NCBI GenBank assembly: GCA_963823675.1
Contig: CAWGMT010000012.1
Coordinates: 1,302,001 to 1,366,000 of the forward strand
Direction: 5' to 3'
DNA length: 64,000 nucleotides
Origin: CAWGMT01 sp963823675
Lineage (GTDB): Bacteria; Planctomycetota; Planctomycetia; Isosphaerales; Isosphaeraceae
Numbering within the stretch: the first letter of the stretch is position 1; each line of letters begins with the position of its first letter. A program made the translations under genes and the position numbers. The notes under the pieces were generated by a model. The model ran no database searches, was not told where the DNA came from, and saw only the letters and a program-made list of their open reading frames with translations. Shown here piece by piece: positions 41,426-51,400 of the stretch.

Positions 41426-41874
41426 TAATGACTGGCGTCCTCGGAGTGGTGCGACTTGTAGCGACTTGCCGGGGCTCTTCGACGGTCTGCGCAATTCACG
41501 AAGTCGCAGCCGATGTTGTCAAGTGTGCGCTGCCTGTCCTCATCGTTCTCATCGATTTCATCGTTTGTCCTCATCGTTTCGACAATGGCGAGCTGGTGAG
41601 CGGATTCCGATAGCAACGGAGCGAAAAACAACGAGCTACATCGAGCCCTCGCGACGTGATATCTTCAGAAGGTGGGTTTCGCCGCGAGTGCGAACGTTTG
41701 GCAACCGCTATGGAGTGGTGACTTACATGTGTCCGATATGTAGTTGCTCAACACCCTGGTCACCGAGAAAGGTTTGTCAGAGCTGCTGCGTGCCTTACCG
41801 GCCTTGCAATGCAATCTGTAACGCGTCATGAATTAACCACCGTTTCCACTTCCAGACGGTAGAGGACCTTGGCC

Positions 41875-42846
41875 ATGCAACTGTCTCGCGCTCAGTTTAT
41901 GCTGCGGAGGATAATGGCGGTCTTGGTCGTGTTCTTGCCGACATCGTCCAACTTGGCGCGGTGTGACGACGGGCCGAAGGACGAAGGGCGCGTCGGTCGG
42001 CTGCTCGTTTACGCCAGGGACACCTCTCCCTTAGTCCCGGATAATCTGCGTTTTCGGGGACTCCTGAGTGTTGATCCCAAGACCGGGAACTCGAAACAAG
42101 TCGGCGGCCCCGACCTCGAACTGGGATCGCTCTCGCACGATGGTCGATTCCTGGCCGGCGTCGCCTTTCCCGCCGGACAGGCCGGAGGGAGGGGAGAAGT
42201 CCGTGTCTACGATTTGACGAAAGAACAGCCCGCACGAAAGGTGTTCGACCGTCCTGGAGTGCCTTCGTGGTCGAAGAACGGTACACAGATCGTCATCGGT
42301 GCGAAGGTCGCCCTTGGTCACTACGAAACATTTCGGGTCAATCGAGACGGCTCCGACCTGACGAAGTTGCCAATCCCGGAGGACCGTTTTGTTGTCGACT
42401 GCTCGTGCGATGGTTCCTGGCTTGGGTCGTGGACCCCGAGGCGGAAGACTCGGGAAGGTCATATCCTCTTTATGCACGCGGACGGAACCGACGTTCGCGA
42501 GGTTGTGAATGAGGTCGGCGCTGGAGGAACTTTTCGGATCTCACATGACGGACGAGAGGTGGTGTATTCGCTTATCCAAACAGAGAAAGCCGGGACGCAG
42601 AGCACCCTTTGGATCGTCGGAATCAACGGACTCGATCGAAGAGAGATCCCGATCAAATTTGCGCCTGGTGAGATGGTCGCCCCCCGCTGGTCGCCCGATG
42701 GATCGAAACTGGCATTGGGCGTGACATGGAATGGGCGACAGAACAGGTTGATGGAGAATCAAATCCTGATCGTCGATCGCGATGGCAAGAACGTGCGGAC
42801 GCTCTCCCTCCCCCCGTGGAAGCCCATTTTGCTCGACTGGAAGTGA
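41875..42846 (+). CDS. Exported PD40/TolB-like beta-propeller protein
   Basis: I start at ATG 41875, preceded by AGAGGACC; the TTG two codons earlier is possible. The 323-residue product has an N-terminal hydrophobic segment (RRIMAVLVVFLPTSSNLARC, perhaps a lipoprotein-type or ordinary signal). It then has repeated WD40-like PD40 signatures: SLSHDGRFLAGVAF, PSWSKNGTQIVIGA, FRISHDGREVVYSL and PRWSPDGSKLALGV. Such blades form a propeller used for protein or carbohydrate contact in TolB-like periplasmic proteins. No catalytic motif. It stands alone. Confidence 0.82.
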   Translation: MQLSRAQFMLRRIMAVLVVFLPTSSNLARCDDGPKDEGRVGRLLVYARDTSPLVPDNLRFRGLLSVDPKTGNSKQVGGPDLELGSLSHDGRFLAGVAFPAGQAGGRGEVRVYDLTKEQPARKVFDRPGVPSWSKNGTQIVIGAKVALGHYETFRVNRDGSDLTKLPIPEDRFVVDCSCDGSWLGSWTPRRKTREGHILFMHADGTDVREVVNEVGAGGTFRISHDGREVVYSLIQTEKAGTQSTLWIVGINGLDRREIPIKFAPGEMVAPRWSPDGSKLALGVTWNGRQNRLMENQILIVDRDGKNVRTLSLPPWKPILLDWK

Positions 42847-43299
42847 CGAACGAGGCCCGTCATTGGCGTTCCCAAACGGAATGTCTGAACTAATAGATGA
42901 GGCTTTACATTGACCCCTGGTTCGCCTCAGCGATCGTTCGCCAGAAACGGCCGCACTGGTGAAGAAAGAGGCCCAGCGCAGGGAAGACCCTTGGGTTGGT
43001 CAAGGCGATCGCCACGGCTGAGCCCTTGTCAGTGCTAGCCCTTCGACAACCGCGCGCTGGTTGAGGTCGAGGCCGCGGGCAACGCCCATGCGTTGGTCGA
43101 GGCGATCGCCGCGGCCGAGCCCCTGCCAGTTCACCAGCCCCTCGACCAGGCCGAGCTGGTGAAGGTCCCGGCCGCCGCCGGCTGACGAGGACAGACTGGC
43201 TAGGACGGGCTAGGACTGGCAGATTGCTGGCTGACTGACTAGGACAGACTAGGACAGGCTGACTAGGACAGCCAGATTGTTGGCTGGAGGGCAACGCCC
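42847..43299 (+). other. Intergenic DNA with coding tail and micro-repeats
   Basis: An unrecognised Ala/Glu-rich frame (NRALVEVEAAGNAHALVEAI then AAAEPLPVHQPLDQAELVKV) ends at 43184 and may be the tail of a lost gene. From 43188 to 43282 the words gactaggacag and ggctaggac recur five or more times in near-tandem. Confidence 0.45.
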
Positions 43300-43975
43300 G
43301 AGGGTTACCAACCTCTTGGGTCGGTTGCAATCGGCTCTCGAAACGAGCGAATCGGTCCCGATCGCTGAATGTGCTCAGAATTCTCGGATTCTGCGCACAG
43401 AGCAAAATCGCCAGAGGTTCGTGATGTCCGTGGTGCGCAGGGAATCACCTGCTGAGGGCCCGAATCGGGATCCGATCGGGACTTCGTGCCGCTTACGTTG
43501 CTGGGCATCCGCCCAGGTTCGGCACGCGGCGCAGGCCCAGACGCTGGGCGACTTCTCGGAGTCGCTGCCGACTGGCTGCGAAGAAGCGACCCAACAGCCG
43601 GCCTTTGCTCAGTTTTTCGAGCCGTGCTTGCCAGGTCTCGGCCGTCGTCCCGATTCGCTCGAAACTTCATCGAGGATGGCCACGCTCTTGAAGCGTCCCC
43701 CAAAAAATGCTCCCCGGACCTTTTCCTCGCGGTTCGCCAGCCGTGAGAGTGGTTCCTTCAGGCATTTCATCCGAGCAAGAACGCCCGCCGCACGCAACGG
43801 GTGACGCAGTGGTACCAGCGTGTGACTGAGGGTTCTATCAGATGCGCTCGTGCGATGGTCACGGTGCGGTCTCCCAGGGTTATCATCGAGCGAATTGGCC
43901 GAATCCAAATGCCTCTCTCTTCACTGATCCACGCAGTTTACCGAGGCGGATGACCGAAGTCACTATTGCATTGCA
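43300..43975 (+). repeat. Long direct repeat, left copy (partner 52637-53312)
   Basis: By eye these two blocks of about 675 bp are over 90% identical along their length and in the same orientation. Each contains the transposase remnant (C or D) and its flanks. They lie 9.3 kb apart and bracket the kinase, sigma-factor and TPR-CHAT 4 genes. Confidence 0.8.
43493..43862 (-). pseudogene. REP-associated transposase remnant C
   Basis: From GTG 43862 the minus strand reads VTIARAHLIEPSVTRWYHCV then TRCVRRAFLLG and a stop. It resumes in another frame with LSRLANREEKVRGAFFGGRF and KSVAILDE (the middle of the transposase) and ends LREVAQRLGLRRVPNLGGCP at 43493. The HUH region is deleted. Remnant D carries the same deletion, so C and D descend from one defective copy by duplication. 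Confidence 0.75.
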
Positions 43976-44067
43976 TGTCCTAGCCTTTAATTGCCGAGGC
44001 CAGGTCGTCAAGTTCCAAGCGGTCGTGCGTAAAGGTTCGGGACGTCTTCGTCCCAGCTTACGTCCGG

Positions 44068-45017
44068 CTAAATGCGTCGCAAGTCGTCTGCCAGCTCGCA
44101 CGCGTGAGCGTACCGATTTTCCGGTTGCGGCTGCAAACACTTGCGGCAGATCGCGTCCAGAGCCGCCGGCAGCGAAGGACGGAGTGCCGCCGCCGAGGGA
44201 ACCGGAAGAGTGCTCGCTCGGCGGATCCGCTCATCACTGCAGATCCCGTCGAAAGGCAGCTCGCCGGTAAGGGCATGAAACAAGATCGCACCGAGCCCGA
44301 AGACGTCCGCGGCCGGACCGACTTTCTGGTTTTCCCCCAGCCATTGCTCGGCGCGACATATCGCGGGTCGCCCCCGTTCGGCGCTGCCCGGCCGCGGCGA
44401 TCTCGCCGCATGGCCGATTCAAAGTCCACCAGCTTGGCCACGCCCCGGCCACTGAATACGATGTTGGACGGCCTCAATTCCCCATAAATGAAGCGGCGGC
44501 AGTGCATGTAATGGATCGCGTCGGCCAACCTCGCCGCCATACGGATCGCTTCGCGCGGTCGGAGCGGCCCGTCGCGCAGCCGCTCGCCCAGTTGCGGGCC
44601 CGCAAGCCATTCCATCGAGAAAAACGCGCGGCCGTTTCTCTCGCCTGCCTCGAAAAAGGCGACGATGCCGGGGTGGTCCAGCTTCCGGAGAATGGCGGCC
44701 TCGCGCCGGACGCTCGCGCGCTCCTGCGCTGCGTCGGAACCCAGGCGGCTCACCTTGAGCGCGACCAGTCGCCGGCTCTTGGCCTGGCGGGCCTGGTATA
44801 CGCCGGCGCCTCTCGCCCACGCGAGCGGGCGCAGGATGTAATGTCCGGGAACGTCACTCCCGGAGAGGACCTCCCGTTGTTCTTCTGCCGGTATTGGCTG
44901 CAAGCGTGCGGCTGCGCCACAAGCGAAGCACGATCCGACCTCGTTCGCTGCCGTTGACAGCTCCCACGCATCCGGCAGCCGGGCGTGTTCGTTTTCGCAG
45001 AGAATCCATTGGAGCAT
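44068..45017 (-). CDS. Degenerate protein kinase (pseudokinase-like); one frameshift
   Basis: I prefer ATG 45017 (MLQWILCENEHARLPDAWEL), which opens a short Cys-bearing N-domain (CENEH...SCFACG). The kinase fold follows with VALKVSRLG (lysine kept) and FSMEWLAGPQLGERL. The catalytic HRD is replaced by YGE (IYGELRPSN) and DFG by DFE (LVDFESA). One base is missing near 44357, after which the reading continues AADVFGLGAILFHALTGELP and CLQPQPENRYAHACELADDL to the stop at 44068. Changes at both catalytic motifs suggest a pseudokinase or weak kinase rather than random decay, since the fold-defining residues stay. The earlier in-frame ATG at 45128 lies in tRNA-derived DNA and is unlikely. Confidence 0.75.
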
Positions 45018-45060
45018 CGGCGCTTCTACGTGGCTTGGCTTGACCATACAAGTCGGCAAG

Positions 45061-45127
45061 GTCAAAGGTGGGACTTGAACCCGCACCCCGTTGCGGGGAC
45101 CGGATCTTGAGTCCGGCGCGTCTGCCA
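45061..45127 (-). other. 3' part of tRNA-Leu(CAA), attachment-site-like
   Basis: On the minus strand TGGCAGACGCGCCGGACTCA runs into an anticodon arm with CAA, a long class II variable arm, and the T arm GCGGGTTCAAGTCCCAC. The first 20 or so bases and the matching acceptor strand are missing, so it is not a functional tRNA. It forms the end of a 160-bp block duplicated at 59316-59476. Confidence 0.75.
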
Positions 45128-45261
45128 TCTGTCTGGTATTGGGCTGAGATTGGAATGACGTAGATTTCAGGCGTTCTGCCGAGTTCTACGATAGCTCTCG
45201 GCGTCGATCGCATTGTAGTCACATTGGGCTGGCACGGGCAACATGTGCAGAAGAATTGCAG
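45101..45261 (+). repeat. Duplicated integration-scar block, left copy
   Basis: About 160 bp, roughly 80% identical by eye to 59316-59476 in the same orientation. It begins in the tRNA-Leu anticodon arm and ends at tgtgcagaagaattgcag. It probably represents the integrase-proximal side of an old integration. Confidence 0.65.
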
Positions 45262-45410
45262 AACCAGCTACCGAACTTCTGGACCTAGAAGCCGTGATGG
45301 TCCATCAAATCGGGTGGCTCCGCATTGCGCAGCAAAATACCCCTCCAGCGGAAGGGGCCAGCGAGAGTTTGTAAGAAAATGTACTGCCGCGTGAACCTTT
45401 TGTCGGCAAC

Positions 45411-46019
45411 ATGGGAATCACGGTTACGGTGAACACACACGAAGACGACGAACGCGCGTTGATCGCCCGTGCCCAGGCTGGCGAGGCGATTGCTTTCGAG
45501 CGGCTCGCCAAGCAGCACGTCGCACCCCTGTGGCGCTGCGCGATGGCCCTTGGCAAGGATAGCCACTGGGCCGAGGATCTTGTGCAAGAGACTCTCGTCG
45601 AAGCGTGGCGATCCTTGGCGCGTTTCGACGGTCGTTGCCGGTTCTCCACCTGGCTGTACGGCATTCTGCGGCACCGGTTCTTGAAGGGACGGCGACGCCA
45701 GATCGCCGTCACGCTTTCCCCGCCAGATGCTCTGGGCCTGGAGCGATCCACTGCGTGCTCGCCCGATCGCTGCGCAGAGGCGTCCGAAGATGCCCAGCGG
45801 GTTCGCCGGGCGGTAGCGAGCTTGCCGGAAGAGCATCGTTTGGTCGTCGAGCTCCGTTTCTTCTCGGGGGCGACGTTGGACGAGATTGCGGCGGTCCTGG
45901 GCTGCCCATTCGGAACGGTGAAGTCGCGATTGCATTACGCGCTGGAGGAATTGCGGCAAATGAATCTTGCGGTGAACCTTTTCAGTTCATCCAGGGAAAC
46001 AAAGGAGAGCAGACCATGA
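45411..46019 (+). CDS. ECF-type RNA polymerase sigma factor
   Basis: This 202-residue protein shows region 2 (ERLAKQHVAPLWRCAMALGK, AEDLVQETLVEAWRSLARFD and STWLYGILRHRFLKGRRR) and region 4 with a helix-turn-helix (LPEEHRLVVELRFFSGATLD then EIAAVLGCPFGTVKSRLHYA). It is thus an extracytoplasmic-function sigma factor. Its stop overlaps the next gene's start by ATGA, so sigma and anti-sigma are co-translated, the usual way to keep them balanced. The start at 45411 follows cgtgaaccttttgtcggcaac, which has no strong ribosome-binding site; another possibility is a later in-frame start. Confidence 0.9.
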   Translation: MGITVTVNTHEDDERALIARAQAGEAIAFERLAKQHVAPLWRCAMALGKDSHWAEDLVQETLVEAWRSLARFDGRCRFSTWLYGILRHRFLKGRRRQIAVTLSPPDALGLERSTACSPDRCAEASEDAQRVRRAVASLPEEHRLVVELRFFSGATLDEIAAVLGCPFGTVKSRLHYALEELRQMNLAVNLFSSSRETKESRP

Positions 46020-47026
46020 ATGATCTCCTTCACCCCTGCGAACCTTGGGCCGAGCAAGTCAGCCTGGCGGCGGCCGATTGCCTATCGCCCGACGCAGAGC
46101 GAGACGTTCGTCGGCATATCGAGACGTGTTCCGATTGCCGCGAGCGCTTTCGACAGCTCACCGAGTTGTGCGGTGCGCTTGCTGAAGCACAGTTGCCGGC
46201 CGGCAGCGCGGGGGCGGCCATCGTCGAGCGAGTCATGGCGGCGGTCGCGTCCGACGAGTCACGGCGACCCATCGTTCGCACGCGGGCGGAGATGATTCAT
46301 CCCCCGCTACTTACCCGTTCTCTGGACAATTGGAGGTGGATCATGCGTTCTTCCGTTTCTCGCGTTGCGGCGGCGGCGATTTTTGTTCTTGCCATTGGAG
46401 GCGTCGCCTTGTGGTTACACGGAGGCGGCGCGACGTTGGCCTTCGCCGACTTCGTCGCCCCGATCCTCGATGCGAAGACCGTCAAGTTCAAGCTAACCAC
46501 CGAAATGGAGGGCCCACCCGCGGTGACGATAACGAGCGAGGTCATGATGCTGGACGCCACTCGGTCGCGCCAGGAGCTGGAGATGCCAGGCAAGTTCAAG
46601 GCGATCATGATCTTTGATTGGGGCCGAGGCAGGAGTCTTACCCTGGAACCCGCCTCCAAGAAGGCGACGGTCCTCACTCTCGCCAACCTGACCAAGGAGC
46701 AGGTTTCGCAGCAGGACCCGTTCGCCATGTTTCGCTCGATCCTGCGCGATGCGCACGACAAACCGACCGTCCAACGGGAGCCGCTTGGCGAAAAGGAGAT
46801 TGACGGACACCGCGTCGTCGGATTCCGCGTTCGCAGCAAGGGCATGGTGACGAATTTGTGGGGCGATCCCAAAACCGGCCTGCCGGTCCGCGGCGAAGTG
46901 ACCATGGCAATCTACGGCAATATGAAGGCGACGATGAGCGACTTCGCGTTCAACGTGGACATGGACGAATCGTTATTTAGCGTCGAGCCGCCGGCCGGCT
47001 ACACAGTTCAGAACATGAATGTCTAA
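46016..47026 (+). CDS. Membrane anti-sigma factor with zf-HC2 domain
   Basis: ATG 46016 lies in the ATGA overlap with the sigma gene and is preceded by AAAGGAGAGC. The N-terminal zinc finger has the HxxxCxxC motif (HIETCSDCRERF). A single membrane helix follows (VAAAAIFVLAIGGVALWLHG), then an outside beta-rich domain resembling LolA/outer-membrane-lipoprotein carriers (VTITSEVMMLDATRSRQELE, VVGFRVRSKGMVTNLWGDPK). It would hold the sigma factor at the membrane and release it on an envelope signal. After VEPPAGYTVQNMNV the frame stops at 47026, 8 bases into the next frame, which probably is the same protein's C-terminus. Confidence 0.85.
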   Translation: MNDLLHPCEPWAEQVSLAAADCLSPDAERDVRRHIETCSDCRERFRQLTELCGALAEAQLPAGSAGAAIVERVMAAVASDESRRPIVRTRAEMIHPPLLTRSLDNWRWIMRSSVSRVAAAAIFVLAIGGVALWLHGGGATLAFADFVAPILDAKTVKFKLTTEMEGPPAVTITSEVMMLDATRSRQELEMPGKFKAIMIFDWGRGRSLTLEPASKKATVLTLANLTKEQVSQQDPFAMFRSILRDAHDKPTVQREPLGEKEIDGHRVVGFRVRSKGMVTNLWGDPKTGLPVRGEVTMAIYGNMKATMSDFAFNVDMDESLFSVEPPAGYTVQNMNV

Positions 47027-47507
47027 CGTTTCCCCGGCGGAGGAGAAGGATCTGATCGCGGCATTCCGCGAATACAGCAAACTGACCGGCGCCGCTTTCC
47101 CCGACTTGCTCGACTTGCAGACGATGATGCAGATGGTTGCGAAAGAGGTTGGGAAGAAGCTGGCAGTCGAGATGCCTGCGGAGAAGCCTGACCGAGGCAA
47201 GGAGAAGCCGAATACGCAACAGATGCAGAAGAGCATGGAAGCCGGGATGCAGAAGACCATGGACGTCCAGATACGGCTTCAGCGCGGCTTGCTCTTCGCG
47301 CTGATGTTGCCGGCGGACGCCGACGCGCACTACGCGGGGAAAGGCGTTTCGCTGGGCGCGGCCGACAAGCCGATCTTCTGGTACCGCCCGAGGGATGCAA
47401 AGAAGTACCGGGTCATCTACGCCGATCTCTCGGTTCGTGACGCCGATCCGCCGCCGAGCGTGCCCAACGCGCAGCCGGTGCCAGGCCCATCCACTCCGAA
47501 GAAGTAG
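47019..47507 (+). CDS. C-terminal part of the anti-sigma protein, or a separate overlapping gene
   Basis: This 162-residue frame starts MSNVSPAEEKDLIAAFREYS inside the last codons of the anti-sigma gene. It contains GAAFPDLLDLQTMMQMVAKE and GKKLAVEMPAEKPDRGKEKP, ends with a beta-rich part (GVSLGAADKPIFWYRPRDAK and KYRVIYADLSVRDADPPPSV), and has no signal or helix of its own. Removing one T at 47023-47024 would fuse it to the preceding protein as NMNVNVSPAEEKDL, and I believe homologous anti-sigma proteins are single chains of this length. A one-base indel or a frameshift site would explain the overlap equally well. Confidence 0.7.
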   Translation: MSNVSPAEEKDLIAAFREYSKLTGAAFPDLLDLQTMMQMVAKEVGKKLAVEMPAEKPDRGKEKPNTQQMQKSMEAGMQKTMDVQIRLQRGLLFALMLPADADAHYAGKGVSLGAADKPIFWYRPRDAKKYRVIYADLSVRDADPPPSVPNAQPVPGPSTPKK

Positions 47508-47551
47508 TCCCCCGGCAGCAGTTGCCAGTTCGAGCGGCGGGAGCCCACAAC

Positions 47552-47815
47552 ATGAGAATACTTGACCGACTCTTCGGCAAACCGAGCGTCGCGATCTTCG
47601 CAGAGCCGATGATTCAGGCTTTCCGCGAGGCCGGTGACAAGACCGACCTGCGCTTCGACGCTTCGGAAAATCGAATTGTTCGGAATGACCCCGACTCCCC
47701 GTGGGTCGCTCACCTTGACACGGTCCGACCGATCCGGCAAGCTGGCCATCACGGATTGGCCCGGACCGTCATTCAAGGCGAAGGCCACCGTCGTGCATTT
47801 TCCTTTCGGACTTGA
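47552..47815 (+). pseudogene. N-terminal fragment of an unrecognised cytosolic protein
   Basis: From ATG 47552 (GGGAG ten bases upstream) the reading MRILDRLFGKPSVAIFAEPM then IQAFREAGDKTDLRFDASEN and RIVRND looks like the start of a soluble alpha/beta protein of the type that begins with a short amphipathic helix and FA..M. After about residue 55 composition changes (IRQAGHHGLARTVIQGEGHR) and the frame ends at 47815. The end overlaps the oppositely directed small membrane gene, so the 3' part has been lost. Confidence 0.45.
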
Positions 47816-48023
47816 GAGTGTAATTCGCGAGGAGTGCCATCACATCAGCCACGATCGCAAGTCTCATGCTTGCGTCGAGAAACCCGAGGTTGCCCATCCG
47901 GACGCCAGATGCGGTTTGTGAGATGCCAAACAAGAAGCAACTCTCCACGCCCGCCAATATCGCAAGAGCGATGAAGGTGTAACTGAGAAGACGTTCTAGC
48001 GAGATCGGATCTTTGTTCACCAT
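47769..48023 (-). CDS. Small hypothetical membrane protein
   Basis: This 84-residue protein begins MVNKDPISLERLLSYTFIAL. It has one strong hydrophobic helix (FIALAILAGVESCFLFGIS) and a weaker one (MRLAIVADVMALLANYTL), and ends KMHDGGLRLE. A purine-rich ggggggtggaaagaaatc precedes the ATG. No family recognised. It overlaps the end of the fragment on the other strand by about 47 bases, which suggests that fragment is no longer a working gene. Confidence 0.5.
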   Translation of the reverse strand: MVNKDPISLERLLSYTFIALAILAGVESCFLFGISQTASGVRMGNLGFLDASMRLAIVADVMALLANYTLKSERKMHDGGLRLE

Positions 48024-48178
48024 GATTTCTTTCCACCCCCCAGTGAATATCCGCGGTGCGTGCCAGCCCGCCGCGCGCCATCATCAAATCCGAGATCTAC
48101 CGCAGGAGATAGTGGCAAGGCTGGCGGCGAAGCCGCAACTCATTGCCACGGAATCGGGTCCATGACAACCTGCCCGCC

Positions 48179-48364
48179 CTAGTGATGGATCACTTTGCCC
48201 CATGCACGGGCTAAGACTTTCGTCCCAGGGAACGGGTCGAGGGAATGCTCGTCCACATTGTAGCGACCGGGATCATGCTCTCTGGCGAACGGCTCGAGTT
48301 CGTCGAGCGATTCAACGATATCGCCGACTTCCGGGCTCTTGGCGATGCTGTAAATGTGAGGCAT
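48179..48364 (-). CDS. Small conserved protein downstream of TPR-CHAT 4
   Basis: ATG 48364 gives a 61-residue acidic protein: MPHIYSIAKSPEVGDIVESL, DELEPFAREHDPGRYNVDEH, SLDPFPGTKVLARAWGKVIH. It starts 42 bases beyond the end of the CHAT gene on the same strand. The truncated copy after TPR-CHAT 2 (25830-25919) has the same start and the same 42-base gap, so the pair is a conserved unit. An upstream in-frame ATG at 48379 is possible, but the shared start argues for 48364. Function unknown; I recognise no named domain. Confidence 0.65.
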   Translation of the reverse strand: MPHIYSIAKSPEVGDIVESLDELEPFAREHDPGRYNVDEHSLDPFPGTKVLARAWGKVIHH

Positions 48365-48405
48365 GGTTTCGCCACCCAATCAGAACAAACATCAGTCGCC
48401 AACCT

Positions 48406-51400
48406 TCAATCCGGATCACCCACCAGCACGAACGCCGCCCAGAAGTACGGATGGTCATACGGCCGGATTCCAGTGGATGTACGTGACGTCGGCGCAATGA
48501 TAGCAGGTGCGCCGCTATCCTTCGCCAGCGGCCGCACGTCACCGCGTTGGAGGGCGGCCAGCTCGCCGTCGATTTGGTCTACCGTCAGGCTCCGCAGCCA
48601 TTGCTTCGCCTCCTGCAACGCCTCGGCCTTGGGCATGGGCTTTGAAAGCGCGGGACGCTTGCCCAGCAAGTTTTGATAGAACCGGGTCATCAACAGCGAT
48701 GTGGCCTTATCGTCCACCCTCCAGAGCGACAGACACACGCTGCGTGCGCCGGACATCAACAGCGCCTGCGTAAAGCCGACGAAACCCTCGCCGCCGCTTT
48801 CCCGGCCCAGAGCCGTCTCGCAGGCCGAGAGCGTGACCAGCTCAGCCTTCAGGTCCCAGCCTCGCTGGATCTCGCGGACCGACAGCCTTCCGTCGGAAAC
48901 CGGCTTGTGATTCAAGACTTGGTCAAGCGGGTCGGGCAGGCCGGTCTGTGTCAGGATCAACGCCGAGCGCTGAGGCATGGCCTCGTCAATCACGCCGTGT
49001 GTGGCTAGGTGAATAAACGCGAACTGCCGTAGCTCATTCGCGGCGGCCAGGCGGTCGAGATCGGGCTCACTTGCGTCGGTCCCGAGCAAGGCACGGACAG
49101 GCCGATTGTCGGATTTGAAGAGCAGTGCAAGTGCATCCACCTCGCGTCGCGTGCCGGGTAAAGGGGCGAAGTCTTTGTCGCCCGACCTCGCTGACCTGAG
49201 CACCTGTTGTAACCTACGTTGCTCGGTGATCGCCACCGGCGCTGGCCGAGGGTCGAATATGACGCCGAGCTTGCCGGCGGCCAGATCCAAACGTGACGAA
49301 ACGCCGTCTCTCCAGACCTCAATCGGGATTGGCTTGCCGCCATCAGCCACGACTTTGAGATCGTCCTTCTTATTCGTCGCCATGCCGTTGTAGGCGAGCA
49401 ACACATCCCCATCCCTCAGTCCGTGGCTCGCCGCGTTCGAGCCGCGGACTACGACGTTGAGCATCAGGCCATGGTTGGGCACGGGCTTGGGTTCGCTCGA
49501 CCTGTCGGTGCGCTCGTAGACCGGATCGCCGAGGGCCAGCAGGCCGGCATGGCGGTCGGGCCGGGGCTGCTCGCGCAAATACTTCAAGACGGTGCCCGAC
49601 GGGGCATAACTGACTGTGCGGGTATCGTCGAGTGCGAGCAGGGCCTCGATCGGAATGCCCGCGATGGCACGGGACGGGAGCAGTATGAGCCTTCGCACAG
49701 GCGGCTGTCCATCAATGGTGGGCCCGAGCGCCTTGGCCAGCGGAGCCAACCGCTGGCTATGCAGGCGGACAAGCAAGGACCCCAAATCTACTGATCCGGT
49801 GCCCGGCCGAGCCCTCAACGCGGTCCGCACTCGGTTTGCCAGCCCGGTGTCGTCTGCCGTCCAGACTCCATCCTTGCCTGTCCCGGCTATCGCCACCCAC
49901 GTCGGAATGCCCTTCGAGCGGACGACCACGCCCGAGTGCTCGCCATCGGGGTCGGCCGCGTTCGGGCCCGGTGGTGGGATATCGATCCAGGCAACTAGGG
50001 CGGCATCAGCGGGCAGGGCGGCCTGAATTTCATTGAGATTGGCGACGCGCCCAGCCAACATGCCGTGCTCCGCGACCAGTTTGGTCTGAAACTCGCCAAG
50101 GCCAATGCTCGCCAACTCGCGCTGATGCTTCAGTTTCTCGAATCGCTTCGCCCGCTCGGACTGGTCCAGGTTCATGGGAGTCGATTCCGCCAGCTTGTCG
50201 AGCCGCTCGAGTTCTGCGGTCAGTTCGCGGATGCGGTTGCGCTCGTCGGATGTGAGCCGCTTGTCCTGGCGGGCAGCCAGCTCGTCCAGGAGGCCGCGAC
50301 CAAAGTCTTCCTCCAGCGCCTGCCACGCCGCGACCGGCTGACCCAGTTGGGCCAGCACCGCGGCCAAGGCCGGCCGCGCCGACTTTCGGGCACCTGTGCG
50401 TTCCAGGCCGGTGAAGGAAGCCTGGAGGCGGGCCGCATCTTGGCTCCTGGCAGCGGCAAGCCATTGGTCGTGCGCCTCGCGGTACTTTCCCTGGGCGTTG
50501 AGGTTGGCCGCCAGGTTGTTGTAGCTTCGGGCGGTCTGGGGGTGATCGTCGGTGAGCAGTCGTCGTCGGATCTCCAGCGCCTTCTGGTACCGCGGCTGGG
50601 CCGCAGCGTACTTACCTTGGTTATCGAGGTTGCCCGACAGATTGTTGTAGCTTTGGGCGGTATGGGGGTGATCGTCGGTGAGCAGTCGGCGGCAGATCTC
50701 CAGCGCCTTCTCGTACAGCGGCTGGGCTGCCGCGTACTTGCCCTGGCCGCCGAGGTTGGCCGCCAGGTTGTTGTAGCTGTTGGCAATGTCGGGGTGATTG
50801 TCGCTGAGGAGTCGTCGTCGGATCTCCAGCGCCTTCTCCAACAGGGGCTGGGCCGCAGCGTACTTGCCCTGGGCGTCGAGGTTATACGCCAGGCTGATGT
50901 AGCTTATGGCGGTATGGGGGTGATCGTCGGTGAGGAGTCGTCGTCGGATCTCCAGCGCCTTCTCGCACAGCGGCTGGGCCGCAGCGTACTTACCCTGGGC
51001 GTTGAGGTTTAGCGCCAGGTTGTTGTAGCTGGTGGCGGTCTGGAAGTGATCGTCGGTGAGGAGTCGTCGGCGGATCTCCAGCGCCTTCTCAAAGAGCGGC
51101 TGGGCCGCAGCGTACTTGCCCTGGGCGTTGAGGTTGCTCGCAAGGTTGTTGTAGCTGGCGGCGGTGTGGGGGTGATCGTCGGTGAGGAGTCGTCGTCGGA
51201 TCTCCAACGACCTCTCATACAGCGGCTGGGCCGCCGCGTACTTGCCCAGGGCGTCGAGGTTTAGCGCCACGTTGTTGGAGCTTTGCGCGGTATCTGGGTG
51301 ATCGTCGGTGAGCAGTCGGCGGTTGATCTCCAGCGCCTTCTCAAAGAGCGGCTGGGCCGCCGCGTATTTGCCCTGGGCGTTGAGGTTATACGCCAGGTTG

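Noticed and set aside
45061..45127. A complete tRNA-Leu gene
   Set aside because: The 5' acceptor strand and most of the D arm are missing, so no cloverleaf can form.
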